Source: Acidobacteriota bacterium
GTDB taxonomy: Bacteria; Acidobacteriota; Blastocatellia; UBA7656
NCBI GenBank assembly: GCA_016201275.1
Contig: JACQDB010000142.1
Location: 1 to 34,682 of the forward strand
DNA length: 34,682 bases
Direction of reading: 5' to 3'
Below, in pieces: positions 1-8,059 of this stretch. The translations under genes and the position numbers were made by a program. The notes under the pieces were generated by a model, which was not told the DNA's origin, did no database searches, and saw only the letters and a list, made by a program, of their open reading frames with translations. Position 1 is the first letter of the stretch. Every line of letters starts with the position of its first letter.

Positions 1-63
1 CCCTGCGGTGGTCGCCCCTCCTTGAAAGCCACATGATTTCACGGAGGGGCGACCACCGCAGGG
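1..63. repeat. Perfect hairpin, REP-like palindrome
   Basis: Positions 1-21 and 43-63 are perfect reverse complements, giving a 21-bp stem with a 21-nt loop. The right arm continues into a motif (47-75) that recurs at 22984-23012 with one mismatch, so this is part of a dispersed palindromic family. It lies downstream of the pal stop codon and could also help end transcription of the Tol-Pal operon, but it has no T-tract. Confidence 0.8.
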
Positions 64-154
64 TCGCCCGTACAGAGCTTGGGAAAATCTCTCAAGACTT
101 GCAGGTGATTGCATCCTCGTCCCGGCTTGCCTCTGCGCCCTTTTACCTTGTGCC

Positions 155-1126
155 TTAATTTCTAGCCGAGGTGCCACCGCTCACATAAATGAAATCGTCG
201 CGGCGGTCTTTGGCCCAACTCGCTTCGTTCGTGCCTGTAGCTTTTTCTTCGCCGTAGCTGACGGTTTGTATGCGCTGTGTTTCTACGCCAGCGTTGACGA
301 GAAATTCTCTGGCCGCTTGAGCGCGGCGTTCGCCTAAGCCTATGTTGTATTCTTCGGTGCCGCGTGGGTCGCAATTGCCTTCGATACGAAAGGCTATGGA
401 GCGATTGGGGCCTTGCGTCAACCACTGCGCGGCTTTGCGTAAAGTCTCTTGCGCCTCTGTAGTCAATTCGGCTTTATCCAAAGCGAAATAGATCGGCAGC
501 ACCCATTGATTGAAGAGCGTAGCAATCGCCGTATTGGTCGGTGTAGTGGTGGTGCGCGGTCTATCGCCAGGCACTCCTATAGGCGTTGCCTCGGTCACGG
601 TGACGCGAGTTGAAGCAGATGAAGAGCCGCCCGGCCCCAAGGCGGTTGCCGTAAAGGTGGTGGATTGCGAAGGGCTGACGGCGCGTGAACCGCTGTCGGG
701 AACCGCGCCCAAATCGGTGATCGTCACACGGTCTGCATTGGTAGAACTCCAGCGCAAGGTTGTGCTTTGACCGCGCTCGATAGCGCTCTGGTCGGCGTTG
801 ATGGTCACGCTAGGCGCGGCTGGGCGTGCCGTGACGTTTACCGTTTTGCTGTCTCGCGCTTCTTTCTTGCCGCGTGTAGCGACCGCCGTATAGGTAGTGG
901 TGTCGTTCGGCGTGTAAACTTTCGAGCCGCTTTGATCAACCTTGTCGCCATTGATGGTGACGTTTTTCGCGTCTTTGGAAGTCCAGGTGAGGCGCACATC
1001 TTCGCCTTGTTGCACATGGTCACGCGAGACCTGCAATTGAACTTTGGGTTTGGCGCAGGCCGCAGCGCCCAGTGCCAGGGTGGTCACAAAAATAATCGTC
1101 AGAAGGCGTCTTTGATGGTCTTGCAT
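155..1126 (-). CDS. pal: Pal-like OmpA-family peptidoglycan-associated lipoprotein with two Ig-like domains
   Basis: This is an outer-membrane lipoprotein of the Tol-Pal complex that should tie the outer membrane to peptidoglycan. The ATG at 1126 is chosen over an upstream in-frame ATG because AAAGGAGAG lies about 8 nt before it. The product has 323 residues. A signal sequence ends in GAAAC, making Cys24 the probable lipidated residue, although Ala at -3 is less common than Leu. Two Ig-like beta-sandwich repeats follow (about 27-97 and 102-176). The C-terminal OmpA domain (about 200-320) carries CDPRGTEEYN and GERRAQAA, the usual peptidoglycan-binding Asp and Arg region. Pal proteins are normally about 150-180 residues, so the two Ig-like domains are an enlargement, perhaps a spacer across the periplasm. 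It follows tolB by 83 nt. Confidence 0.9.
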   Translation of the reverse strand: MQDHQRRLLTIIFVTTLALGAAACAKPKVQLQVSRDHVQQGEDVRLTWTSKDAKNVTINGDKVDQSGSKVYTPNDTTTYTAVATRGKKEARDSKTVNVTARPAAPSVTINADQSAIERGQSTTLRWSSTNADRVTITDLGAVPDSGSRAVSPSQSTTFTATALGPGGSSSASTRVTVTEATPIGVPGDRPRTTTTPTNTAIATLFNQWVLPIYFALDKAELTTEAQETLRKAAQWLTQGPNRSIAFRIEGNCDPRGTEEYNIGLGERRAQAAREFLVNAGVETQRIQTVSYGEEKATGTNEASWAKDRRDDFIYVSGGTSARN

Positions 1127-1209
1127 AACAACTCTCCTTTCTCTACACATGGTTTTTTGGTTTCTTCATTTTGGTTGAGTCGTGAAAACGAAAACGACAA
1201 AGCGAAATT

Positions 1210-2511
1210 TTATTTTCCCCAACTGGGCGAACGTCCGCCGCCCTTGGAAACCTGTTGTTGCTCGCTGCCGTCTATGTGCATACGCCAGATTTCCCAATGC
1301 CCGGAGCGATTCGATTGAAAGGCCAGATGGCGACTGTCTGGCGACCACGTAGGACTTTCGTTGCGACCGCTGGAGGTCAATTGCAAGAGTTGACCGCTGG
1401 CCACATCGGCTACGAAGATTTGATAGCTGCCCGCGCCGCCATAAGTGAAGGCGATGTAGCGCCCATCGGGCGACCAGGATGGCGAATCGGCGTGTCCGCC
1501 GCGTGCAATCAAAGGGCGTTGATTGGCACCGCTGGCGTCCATCACATAAACCTGCGGCGAGCCGCCTCTATCGGAAATGAAAGCGATTTCGCGGCCTGTG
1601 CGCGGATTCCAGCGCGGCGAAATGTTCACCGCTTTGGTGGTGCGGGTCAGGCGTCGCAACCCTGAACCATCAAGGTTCGCCACATAAATTTCCATAGAGC
1701 CATCGTTGCTGATGGCCGAACTGAAAGCCATTTGCCCGCCCGTTGAAAGGGCCGGTGATGAAGTCGTAGAAGTGAAATTTGTGCCGCCTACATAAGCCCC
1801 GTCGGTGGTTTGAACGACGATGTTCGGCACACCGCTTTTGAAACTGACGAAGGCCAGATAGCGACCGTCCGGTGAAAATTGCGGGAACAATCCGTCACCA
1901 GCAAAACCTCTATGACGGTTGCCGTCATAATCCATGAGGCGTATGGCTTTGCCGCTGACAAAAGCGATTTTGGAAGTGGCGATGCCGTCGCGTCCGGTCA
2001 ACAGCTTGACAATCTCATCGGCGAATTCGTGCGCCATCCGCAAGGCTTCGCCGTTGTGCCGCGAGGCGATCAGTTGTTGTTTGGTTTTGACATCGAAGAG
2101 ATAGCAATCGGCGGCCAGGCCATTGGTATTTTGCAGATTGCCGAAAGCCACATAATCGGCTTTCACAGGGTCGCCACTCCATTCTTCAAATTTGAGCGAC
2201 GCAGGGTCTGGCACCAGTGTGTTCGGGTTGAGCGATTTGCCGACGATGCCAGCGATGGCGGCGAATTGCAAATCAGCTTGTAGCGTTTGATTGAACGTCG
2301 CCACGGCGCTGTCCAGCCCCGCCGAACGCGCCACAAAATCGGCGAGCGCCAAGTTAGGGCCATTGCCTGGGGTGACGATAATTGTGCCGACCTGTTTTTT
2401 GATGTCATCAGGCGCAGCGCTTCGAGGTTCCTGTTGCGCCAGTGCCAGCGGGCTGATGATCGCCCAACAGAGCAGCGTGAAGAGGCAAGCTTGAAATTGG
2501 TGTCTGTTCAT
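1210..2511 (-). CDS. tolB: Tol-Pal system protein TolB
   Basis: Periplasmic beta-propeller protein that contacts Pal and the TonB/TolA-like protein during envelope constriction. The product has 433 residues, close to the usual length of about 430. A signal peptide ends in LALA-QQ near residue 25. The N-terminal TolB domain spans about residues 35-165. Behind it come repeated propeller blades with the PD40 signature, such as FSPDGRYLAFVS, WSPDGRYIAFTYGG and WSPDSRHLAFQSNRSG. The gene lies between the tonB-like gene (75 nt upstream) and pal, the standard Tol-Pal order. The start codon gives a complete signal peptide, and no better alternative was seen. Confidence 0.95.
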   Translation of the reverse strand: MNRHQFQACLFTLLCWAIISPLALAQQEPRSAAPDDIKKQVGTIIVTPGNGPNLALADFVARSAGLDSAVATFNQTLQADLQFAAIAGIVGKSLNPNTLVPDPASLKFEEWSGDPVKADYVAFGNLQNTNGLAADCYLFDVKTKQQLIASRHNGEALRMAHEFADEIVKLLTGRDGIATSKIAFVSGKAIRLMDYDGNRHRGFAGDGLFPQFSPDGRYLAFVSFKSGVPNIVVQTTDGAYVGGTNFTSTTSSPALSTGGQMAFSSAISNDGSMEIYVANLDGSGLRRLTRTTKAVNISPRWNPRTGREIAFISDRGGSPQVYVMDASGANQRPLIARGGHADSPSWSPDGRYIAFTYGGAGSYQIFVADVASGQLLQLTSSGRNESPTWSPDSRHLAFQSNRSGHWEIWRMHIDGSEQQQVSKGGGRSPSWGK

Positions 2512-2586
2512 AATTCGGAGCTATCACAATCAGGCGATGGCGAAATCCGCAAGGGTAGAGGATTTCGAGAAATCAATTATGCAAAA

Positions 2587-3621
2587 TTATTTCGGATAGC
2601 GAAACCAAACTTCGGCGACGGCCTCCTGCGCGTTCGATAAAAACCCGGCAGGGAAGGCAGGCAGAGGATTGGCAGCTAAGATGGCGCGTTCGGCAGCGTT
2701 GTTGACCAGAGCGTTGGTGCTGCGTTGTTTGATGTAAGCCGGTGCCACGCGCCCGTTGGCAATTGAGCGTATCGTGCCATCGCGAGCGATCTTCACCAGG
2801 ATGATGACGTATTGCGTCTCTGCCGCATCCAGGGTCGGCGGATTGTAGTTGCGACTGAAAATCTGTTGAATCAATCTGCCGTAAGCGGAGCCGCCGGGAA
2901 GCCCTGTGCCGATGCCGGAGCCGCCGCCGGAACCGATGCCGACGCCGCCCACTGTCGCAGGGGTTGGCGAGCCATAGCTTCTGCCGAGTTGTGTAGTGGG
3001 CGTAGGCGATTGGCCGCGCTCTTCTTTGCCGGTGAAGATTTTTTCCTGTTGCGGGGCGACCGGACGATCTGTTTTGATCGCATCAGGATTGGGCTTGGCT
3101 TTATCGGTTGGCGGCAACAAGGCTTCGTCGTTGGCGTCCTCTGGTCTGGCGGTTTCAAGGCGAGCGTTGTTGACGGGATTGTTTTCCTTGCCGATGAAAG
3201 CGACCGGTTGGGGTTTGGCAAATCCCAGAATCGCCGACGGCTCCGCGACGCCCACCTCTATAGCGCCGCCACCACCTTCGCCGCCTTCGCCTTCACCCGC
3301 CGCGACCATTTGTTGAACGGCGTTGCTGTGAAACCAGAAAATCAGCAACGCCAACCCCACAACATGAAAAAGTATGGATAGCAACAGGCTGAGTTTTGTA
3401 GTCTGTAGTCCGTAGTCCGTAGTCCGTAGTCGGTTGCCCGTAGTCCGTAGTTCGTAGTCCGTAGTCGGTAGTCCGTAGTCTGTAGTCTGTTGCTGGTTGT
3501 CGGTTGTCGGCTGCTGGTTGTCGGTTGTTGGTTGTCCGTTAGGTTTTTGCATCTTGTACCACTTCATGAGTTGTTGTGAAACTGTTCGGACTTCTACCTG
3601 TTCACTCTTTCTTGAAGCCAC
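2587..3621 (-). CDS. TonB/TolA-like energy transducer with heptamer-encoded N-terminal tail
   Basis: Probable inner-membrane energy transducer linking an ExbD/TolR motor to the outer membrane. One transmembrane helix lies at about residues 77-98 (LSLLLSILFHVVGLALLIFW). A Gly/Pro-rich periplasmic linker follows, then a C-terminal TonB-like domain (about 250-344) containing the segment VIILVKIARDGTIRSI. The 76-residue cytoplasmic tail is unusual: residues 29-75 are encoded by 20 tandem 7-nt units and read as TTDYGLR-like heptapeptides. The start is uncertain. The listed start is GTG at 3621; ATGs at 3567 and 3552 are alternatives, and none has a convincing ribosome-binding site. All of them lie upstream of the repeat, so a change in copy number would change the frame. 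It sits between exbD and tolB, where TolA is expected. Confidence 0.8.
   Translation of the reverse strand: MASRKSEQVEVRTVSQQLMKWYKMQKPNGQPTTDNQQPTTDNQQQTTDYGLPTTDYELRTTGNRLRTTDYGLQTTKLSLLLSILFHVVGLALLIFWFHSNAVQQMVAAGEGEGGEGGGGAIEVGVAEPSAILGFAKPQPVAFIGKENNPVNNARLETARPEDANDEALLPPTDKAKPNPDAIKTDRPVAPQQEKIFTGKEERGQSPTPTTQLGRSYGSPTPATVGGVGIGSGGGSGIGTGLPGGSAYGRLIQQIFSRNYNPPTLDAAETQYVIILVKIARDGTIRSIANGRVAPAYIKQRSTNALVNNAAERAILAANPLPAFPAGFLSNAQEAVAEVWFRYPK
3397..3536. repeat. Heptanucleotide tandem repeat (20 units) inside the tonB-like gene
   Basis: Twenty consecutive 7-nt units, 140 nt in all. On the plus strand the 3' part (3397-3487) is mostly CGTAGTC/TGTAGTC with a few variants, and the rest is mostly GGTTGTC. 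Because 7 is not a multiple of 3, all three frames through the GGACTAC type encode the same heptapeptide in rotation and none contains a stop. Gain or loss of one unit would shift the downstream frame. A related degenerate heptamer run is at 23078-23119. Confidence 0.92.
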
Positions 3622-3710
3622 AGCCTCTGGCGGTGGCGCAGTTATTCGGTTCGACCGTTGGCAGACATCGTAAAAAAATCTTCAACGCAAGCCGCTGCCA
3701 GAGGCTGTGG
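3618..3710. repeat. 93-bp palindromic element between exbD and the tonB-like gene
   Basis: Terminal arms at 3618-3631 and 3697-3710 are perfect 14-bp inverted repeats (CCACAGCCTCTGGC at the left). Inward extension gives 4 matches in 6. It overlaps the GTG start proposed for the tonB-like gene, a further reason to doubt that start. No flanking target-site duplication was found. It may be a REP/MITE-type element or an intercistronic hairpin. Confidence 0.6.
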
Positions 3711-3735
3711 TAGTTGACTATTGCCTTTTGCCTTT

Positions 3736-4167
3736 TCACTTTTTAACGCTCGGTTCGGTTACGAGGCTGACCTCTGCGCCCGCTTGTTTGGCAAGGTCGA
3801 GAACGTAAGCGATGATGCGATAAGGCGTCTCGCCATCGCCGCGCACATAGACTTTGCGTTCGCCGGATTGTCCCAGTTTTTCCTGCAACAATTTCGGCAG
3901 TTCGTTGACCTTAACCGGCTTGGCTTCGCTTTGAGTGCTGAGATAGGTATTGCCATCTTTATCAATGCTGATGACGACCGAGCGCGGTTTCGGCTGTTCG
4001 ACTTTGGTCTCTTTGGTCTTAGGCAAATTGACATCAATGCCGGTTTGCAGAATCGGCGCGGTGACCATAAAGATGACAAGCAGCACCAGCATGACATCCA
4101 CTAGCGGCGTGACATTGATTTCCGCCAGCGAGGTTTGTGTGCGTCCGCGTTGATTGGTAAAAGCCAT
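3736..4167 (-). CDS. ExbD/TolR family biopolymer transport protein
   Basis: Inner-membrane component of an ExbB/ExbD or TolQ/TolR proton-driven motor. The 143-residue length is typical. The N-terminus holds the family signature EINVTPLVDVMLVLLVIFMV; the transmembrane helix spans about residues 21-42 and includes the conserved proton-pathway Asp24. The periplasmic domain follows and ends with a YRIIAYVLDLAKQAGAEVSLVTEP block typical of ExbD. AGGA lies about 10 nt before the ATG. Synteny with tolB and pal favours a TolR role, but ExbD cannot be excluded. The partner TolQ/ExbB gene is not in the window; the next 339 nt upstream hold no recognisable gene before the CRISPR array. Confidence 0.93.
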   Translation of the reverse strand: MAFTNQRGRTQTSLAEINVTPLVDVMLVLLVIFMVTAPILQTGIDVNLPKTKETKVEQPKPRSVVISIDKDGNTYLSTQSEAKPVKVNELPKLLQEKLGQSGERKVYVRGDGETPYRIIAYVLDLAKQAGAEVSLVTEPSVKK

Positions 4168-4506
4168 TGTTAAATCGTCCTACTGACTCCATAAAATTGG
4201 GGCGCGGAAATTTTATCATGCTCCGACAAATTTCTTGGGCGAATTGTAGCAGAGAAACTTTCCCGCCTCACCCTGACGATGTTGCCGCGCCATAGAATCG
4301 TTACCAAGCGCAGACCCAGGTGATCGCTTGCGGGTTTGCTCCTCGGCATACTGATCTCACGCCCAACCCCGGCTGATGACTTGGTGACGCACTGCCGCCC
4401 TTCGCATCCGCAGTCTTGTGCATAACGAGTCAGTGTGAAGCCAGCGCATCGCCGCAACGATTTCGCCAATGCACGATATTCATTTCTTTGAAAGTAAGTC
4501 AGTCAC
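4168..4506. other. Gap between exbD and the CRISPR trailer end
   Basis: No convincing gene was seen. A 99-codon minus-strand open frame is present but has no recognisable domain, and its Cys/Arg-rich sequence does not look like a real protein. No degenerate CRISPR repeat was recognised beyond 4507. The promoter of the Tol-Pal remnant could lie here but was not identified. Confidence 0.5.
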
Positions 4507-5268
4507 CGGTTCACCTCCGCGTGTGCGGAGACCATGATTTTCGCGCCGCTGATTTCGATTTTGGTTCCGGTTCACCTCCGCGTGTGCGGAGACCATAGGC
4601 AACCCTTATTCCATAGCCGCCCAAACAGCGGTTCACCTCCGCGTGTGCGGAGACCATGTGATTGTGCGCGGCATAAGCGCGTGTGGAAACGGTTCACCTC
4701 CGCGTGTGCGGAGACCATTTTTTTTACCGCTTCACGGGGTGAGTCCCCGTCGGTTCACCTCCGCGTGTGCGGAGACCATTGCAATTGCAAAGGCACGGCA
4801 GAACTTCACGGCGGTTCACCTCCGCGTGTGCGGAGACCATTCGCTCACGCCTACACAATGTCACGCGGCGGGGGGTTCACCTCCGCGTGTGCGGAGACCA
4901 TCGGTGATTGCGGCGCAGTCGGTCACGTCGCCGCGGTTCACCTCCGCGTGTGCGGAGACCATCGCCATCCCCAAATCTGCGCCGGGGTCAAGGTCGGTTC
5001 ACCTCCGCGTGTGCGGAGACCATGCCAACAGCAAGCCCGTAACCGTAACCGGTTCCCGGTTCACCTCCGCGTGTGCGGAGACCATTTCTTGCCCGACTCG
5101 ATCCAGTCTTCGATGATCGGTTCACCTCCGCGTGTGCGGAGACCATTCTGGCATTGGTATTCTCCGGGTAAGGTGATGCGGTTCACCTCCGCGTGTGCGG
5201 AGACCATTCATATTCATCTTTCAGACCTTCAAGAAAAAGCGGTTCACCTCCGCGTGTGCGGAGACCAT
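4507..5268 (-). CRISPR. Type I-E CRISPR array, distal block (13 repeats, 12 spacers)
   Basis: Thirteen 29-bp repeats start at 4507, 4568, 4629, 4690, 4751, 4812, 4873, 4934, 4995, 5057, 5118, 5179 and 5240. Spacers are 32 bp, except 33 bp before 5057. The plus-strand repeat begins CGGTTCACC and ends GGAGACCAT. Its complement begins ATGGTCTCCGC and ends GGAGGTGAACCG, the type I-E form with an inverted stem, so transcription is on the minus strand. The repeat at 4873 has G instead of C at plus-strand position 1, which is the PAM-derived last base in crRNA orientation. The outermost repeat (4507) is not degenerate, which is unusual for a trailer end. Confidence 0.98.
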
Positions 5269-6100
5269 CCCTTCGCTGCGAAGAGCAAGGAAGTAGGGGA
5301 ACTCTCTTTCACGCCAGCGATTGCCGAAGAATATGCCAAGCGAGCAGAATCCTTTTCGCAGTTTGCGTCGACGGAACAGTTGCGCAAGAACTACAAGATT
5401 CTTGCCAACGCTCTGCAAGCCGGGATTGACAGCGGCAAAGAATTTGCCATTGGCTTACCCGAATATGAAAAGCACGGGGTTTTTCATAACGCCCACGTTG
5501 CTCTCAAGCGCCTATATGGGAAAGACATCTCGAACCCAGAGGCGCGGAAACTTCCACACTTCCGCGAAGCGGCGGCGGGGCTGATTCGCAAAGGTTACCG
5601 ATCAGCCGATCCGCGCCGAATCGCGCATGAGGCTGCGGCGCATATTAACAATGGTCAGATAGATGAGATTGGGTTATCCTTAGACCAGGCATTCGACTTC
5701 ATGAAGTCCTACTTTCAGCTTATTGAAAGTACCTATGGTACGGATGCGCTGGCGGTCTTTAACCGCCTGGATAAAGCTTATCAGGAGATTCGAGATGAAG
5801 TTGCCAATCAAGGACAAGGGACAAAATCAAGCCAAAGAGCCAACCGGCTTGGCACAGACCTATCAAATCTGGAAGCACCAGGGCGACGAAGCGTTGAAGA
5901 AACAGTTGGCGGAGAATCAGAGAATCCGCAAGGCGAACCAGGAGAAGACAGCGGACCGTTAGCTTCGCTTGATGACATCCCGCTTCCGCAAAAACTCAAA
6001 GAGGGATTGGCCGAGATCGCCCGCTCCTTTATCGAAGAGGGTAGAAGCGATTTCGATAACCTGATCACTGAGTTTCTGCCCAAGATGCAATCCGCATCAC
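5269..6100 (+). CDS. 832-bp internal gene fragment occupying a spacer position in the CRISPR array
   Basis: The segment begins immediately after the repeat ending at 5268 and stops immediately before the repeat at 6101. One plus-strand frame is open throughout, about 277 codons with no stop and no start at the junction, so it looks like the interior of a larger gene. The translation is protein-like. It includes LRKNYKILANALQAGIDSGK, RRIAHEAAAHINNGQIDEIG and a C-terminal LAEIARSFIEEGRSDFDNLI. The last resembles a short segment common in large polyvalent proteins of phages and plasmids, a family match made from memory. A nested 55-codon open frame (5795-5962) with an AGGAG upstream also exists and is probably a shadow. 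The segment may be a real insertion or an assembly bridge. Confidence 0.6.
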
Positions 6101-7716
6101 CGGTTCACCTCCGCGTGTGCGGAGACCATCACATCGCAGGCGACTCGCGCCGTGCGCCCGTCGGTTCACCTCCGCGTGTGCGGAGACCATAGGCCGAGTG
6201 CCGGCCAGCGCCGTCTTGCGGTCGGTTCACCTCCGCGTGTGCGGAGACCATAGCGCGAAGCGATGCTGTTTTATCACGCCAGCCGGTTCACCTCCGCGTG
6301 TGCGGAGACCATTGCCCTCACCACATCAACCGGCTCCGGGTTCTCGGTTCACCTCCGCGTGTGCGGAGACCATTATTCCAAGCCGTGCCGTGAGTGAGCA
6401 GCATTCGGTTCACCTCCGCGTGTGCGGAGACCATCGACTGAAGAAGTCGAAGAAAGAAGGATAGAACGGTTCACCTCCGCGTGTGCGGAGACCATCTGAT
6501 GCCGTGCGCCTGCGTGCGCGGATTCCACGGTTCACCTCCGCGTGTGCGGAGACCATATTCAGCCAGCAAATGCGAAGACAATCAAGAGCGGTTCACCTCC
6601 GCGTGTGCGGAGACCATGTTGACAGTTATGCCCAGCAATTGCGCGACAGCGGTTCACCTCCGCGTGTGCGGAGACCATGTGACGCGATCCGCGCCAGCCG
6701 AGGCCGCGTCCGGTTCACCTCCGCGTGTGCGGAGACCATTCAGGCCGAGCGTTTTCGATTGCCGCAAAAATCGGTTCACCTCCGCGTGTGCGGAGACCAT
6801 CTCGGTGTTGTGAAAATCGAGCCGGTAGGGGTCGGTTCACCTCCGCGTGTGCGGAGACCATCCCTCCGCTCCGCTCATCCCTGCCCCCGGTAACGGTTCA
6901 CCTCCGCGTGTGCGGAGACCATGATGAACTCAGCCGACGCCGCTTTTTTTCGCCCGGTTCACCTCCGCGTGTGCGGAGACCATGTTAAGGGCTGTGGTGG
7001 TTTTGGCGCATCCACCCGGTTCACCTCCGCGTGTGCGGAGACCATCGTGACCGACATTGAATTCGAGGCTTTCATAACGGTTCACCTCCGCGTGTGCGGA
7101 GACCATAACTTCTCAGACTCAAACGGCAGTCATAGATTCGGTTCACCTCCGCGTGTGCGGAGACCATTATACCTGCACATCAAAGAGGAACGGGAAAAGC
7201 GGTTCACCTCCGCGTGTGCGGAGACCATGATAGCCTGCTGAAACTCGGCAGGCTCGTTCTCGGTTCACCTCCGCGTGTGCGGAGACCATCTGCGATTCGG
7301 CGGGGGCTTGCTTGGCTTCCCCGGTTCACCTCCGCGTGTGCGGAGACCATTTTACCGTCTCGACCGGCGTAATGGCGTCCTGCGGTTCACCTCCGCGTGT
7401 GCGGAGACCATGTGTTCGCCGTCGCAGCGATGCAGCAGACCGCTGGTTCACCTCCGCGTGTGCGGAGACCATTGGGGAATTGAAAGTGATTTTGTCGCCG
7501 TGCGCGGTTCACCTCCGCGTGTGCGGAGACCATCGGCGCGAGCTTGTTTTCAGGGAACGAATCGGCGGTTCACCTCCGCGTGTGCGGAGACCATAATAAC
7601 TAAGCGTTTCGTAGTTTCCACAAGCACGGTTCACCTCCGCGTGTGCGGAGACCATCTTTTTCTCATGTGCAGTGATGACTGCATCGCCGGTTCACCTCCG
7701 CGTGTGCGGAGACCAT
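6101..7716 (-). CRISPR. Type I-E CRISPR array, leader-proximal block (27 repeats, 26 spacers)
   Basis: Twenty-seven 29-bp repeats identical in type to the distal block, starting at 6101 and then every 61 bp up to 7688. The spacer between 6955 and 7017 is 33 bp; the rest are 32 bp. The repeat at 7444 has T at plus-strand position 1 instead of C. The leader side is at 7716, next to cas2, so the newest spacers should be those near 7660-7687. No duplicate spacers were noticed. Spacer sources cannot be named without a search. Confidence 0.98.
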
Positions 7717-7732
7717 ACTGCAAAACAAAGGT

Positions 7733-7761
7733 TTTATAGCGCAAAAGAGCCGCTATGTCTA
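7733..7761 (-). promoter_or_regulatory. Leader promoter for the CRISPR array
   Basis: On the minus strand, TAGACA (7761-7756) and TATAAA (7738-7733) are separated by exactly 17 bp, a good sigma70 match (5 of 6 and 5 of 6). The -35 starts one base after the cas2 stop codon. Transcription would start roughly 10 nt before the first repeat at 7716. The gap between cas2 and the array is only 46 bp, so this promoter fills most of it and any further leader or IHF-type site must lie within cas2. Confidence 0.7.
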
Positions 7762-7762
7762 A

Positions 7763-8059
7763 TTATTCGCCTGTGGTTTTCGGAGTCTGGGGATGGCGAA
7801 TCAGCAGCAATCCTTCAAAGTCTTCGACTCGGCGAGAGGTGTTGCCGGAAAAACGGATAGACAAGCCCTGCTCGTTTGCGGCGTTATATATCAGCATTCC
7901 AGCCCCATCCCGCATCTTGCTGCATACCATCTTCCAAAGCATATCGCGTACTAAGGCGGAGAGGTTGCCGATGAAGACACCAGCCTTTAACTCCAGCATC
8001 CAGCGAGTCAATTCGCCGCGCACACTGGTTGGTACACTCTCAAGAATGATCACTACCAT
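7763..8059 (-). CDS. cas2: CRISPR-associated protein Cas2e
   Basis: Adaptation protein that forms the Cas1-Cas2 integrase complex. The product has 98 residues, close to E. coli Cas2 (94). The start MVVIILESVPTSVRGEL is set by AGGAGG about 7 nt upstream and by homology; an upstream in-frame ATG at 8158 lies inside cas1 and is rejected. The segments RGELTRWMLELKAGVFIGNL and VEDFEGLLLIR are typical of the Cas2e subtype. It overlaps the 3' end of cas1 by 20 nt and is the last gene before the array. The C-terminal tail after LLLIR is polar and short. Confidence 0.96.
   Translation of the reverse strand: MVVIILESVPTSVRGELTRWMLELKAGVFIGNLSALVRDMLWKMVCSKMRDGAGMLIYNAANEQGLSIRFSGNTSRRVEDFEGLLLIRHPQTPKTTGE

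Noticed and set aside
4170-4469. 99-codon minus-strand frame upstream of exbD
   Set aside because: No domain, odd composition, and it does not resemble TolQ/ExbB or a transposase.
5795-5962. 55-codon open frame with an AGGAG upstream inside the array insert
   Set aside because: It is nested in a longer frame that is protein-like on both sides, so it is probably a shadow. Not excluded if the fragment is phage DNA with dense genes.
4534-7739. Long plus-strand open frames full of GSPPRVRRP, FTSACAETI and VHLRVCGDH repeats
   Set aside because: These are translations of the 29-bp CRISPR repeats in three frames. Transcription of the array is on the other strand.
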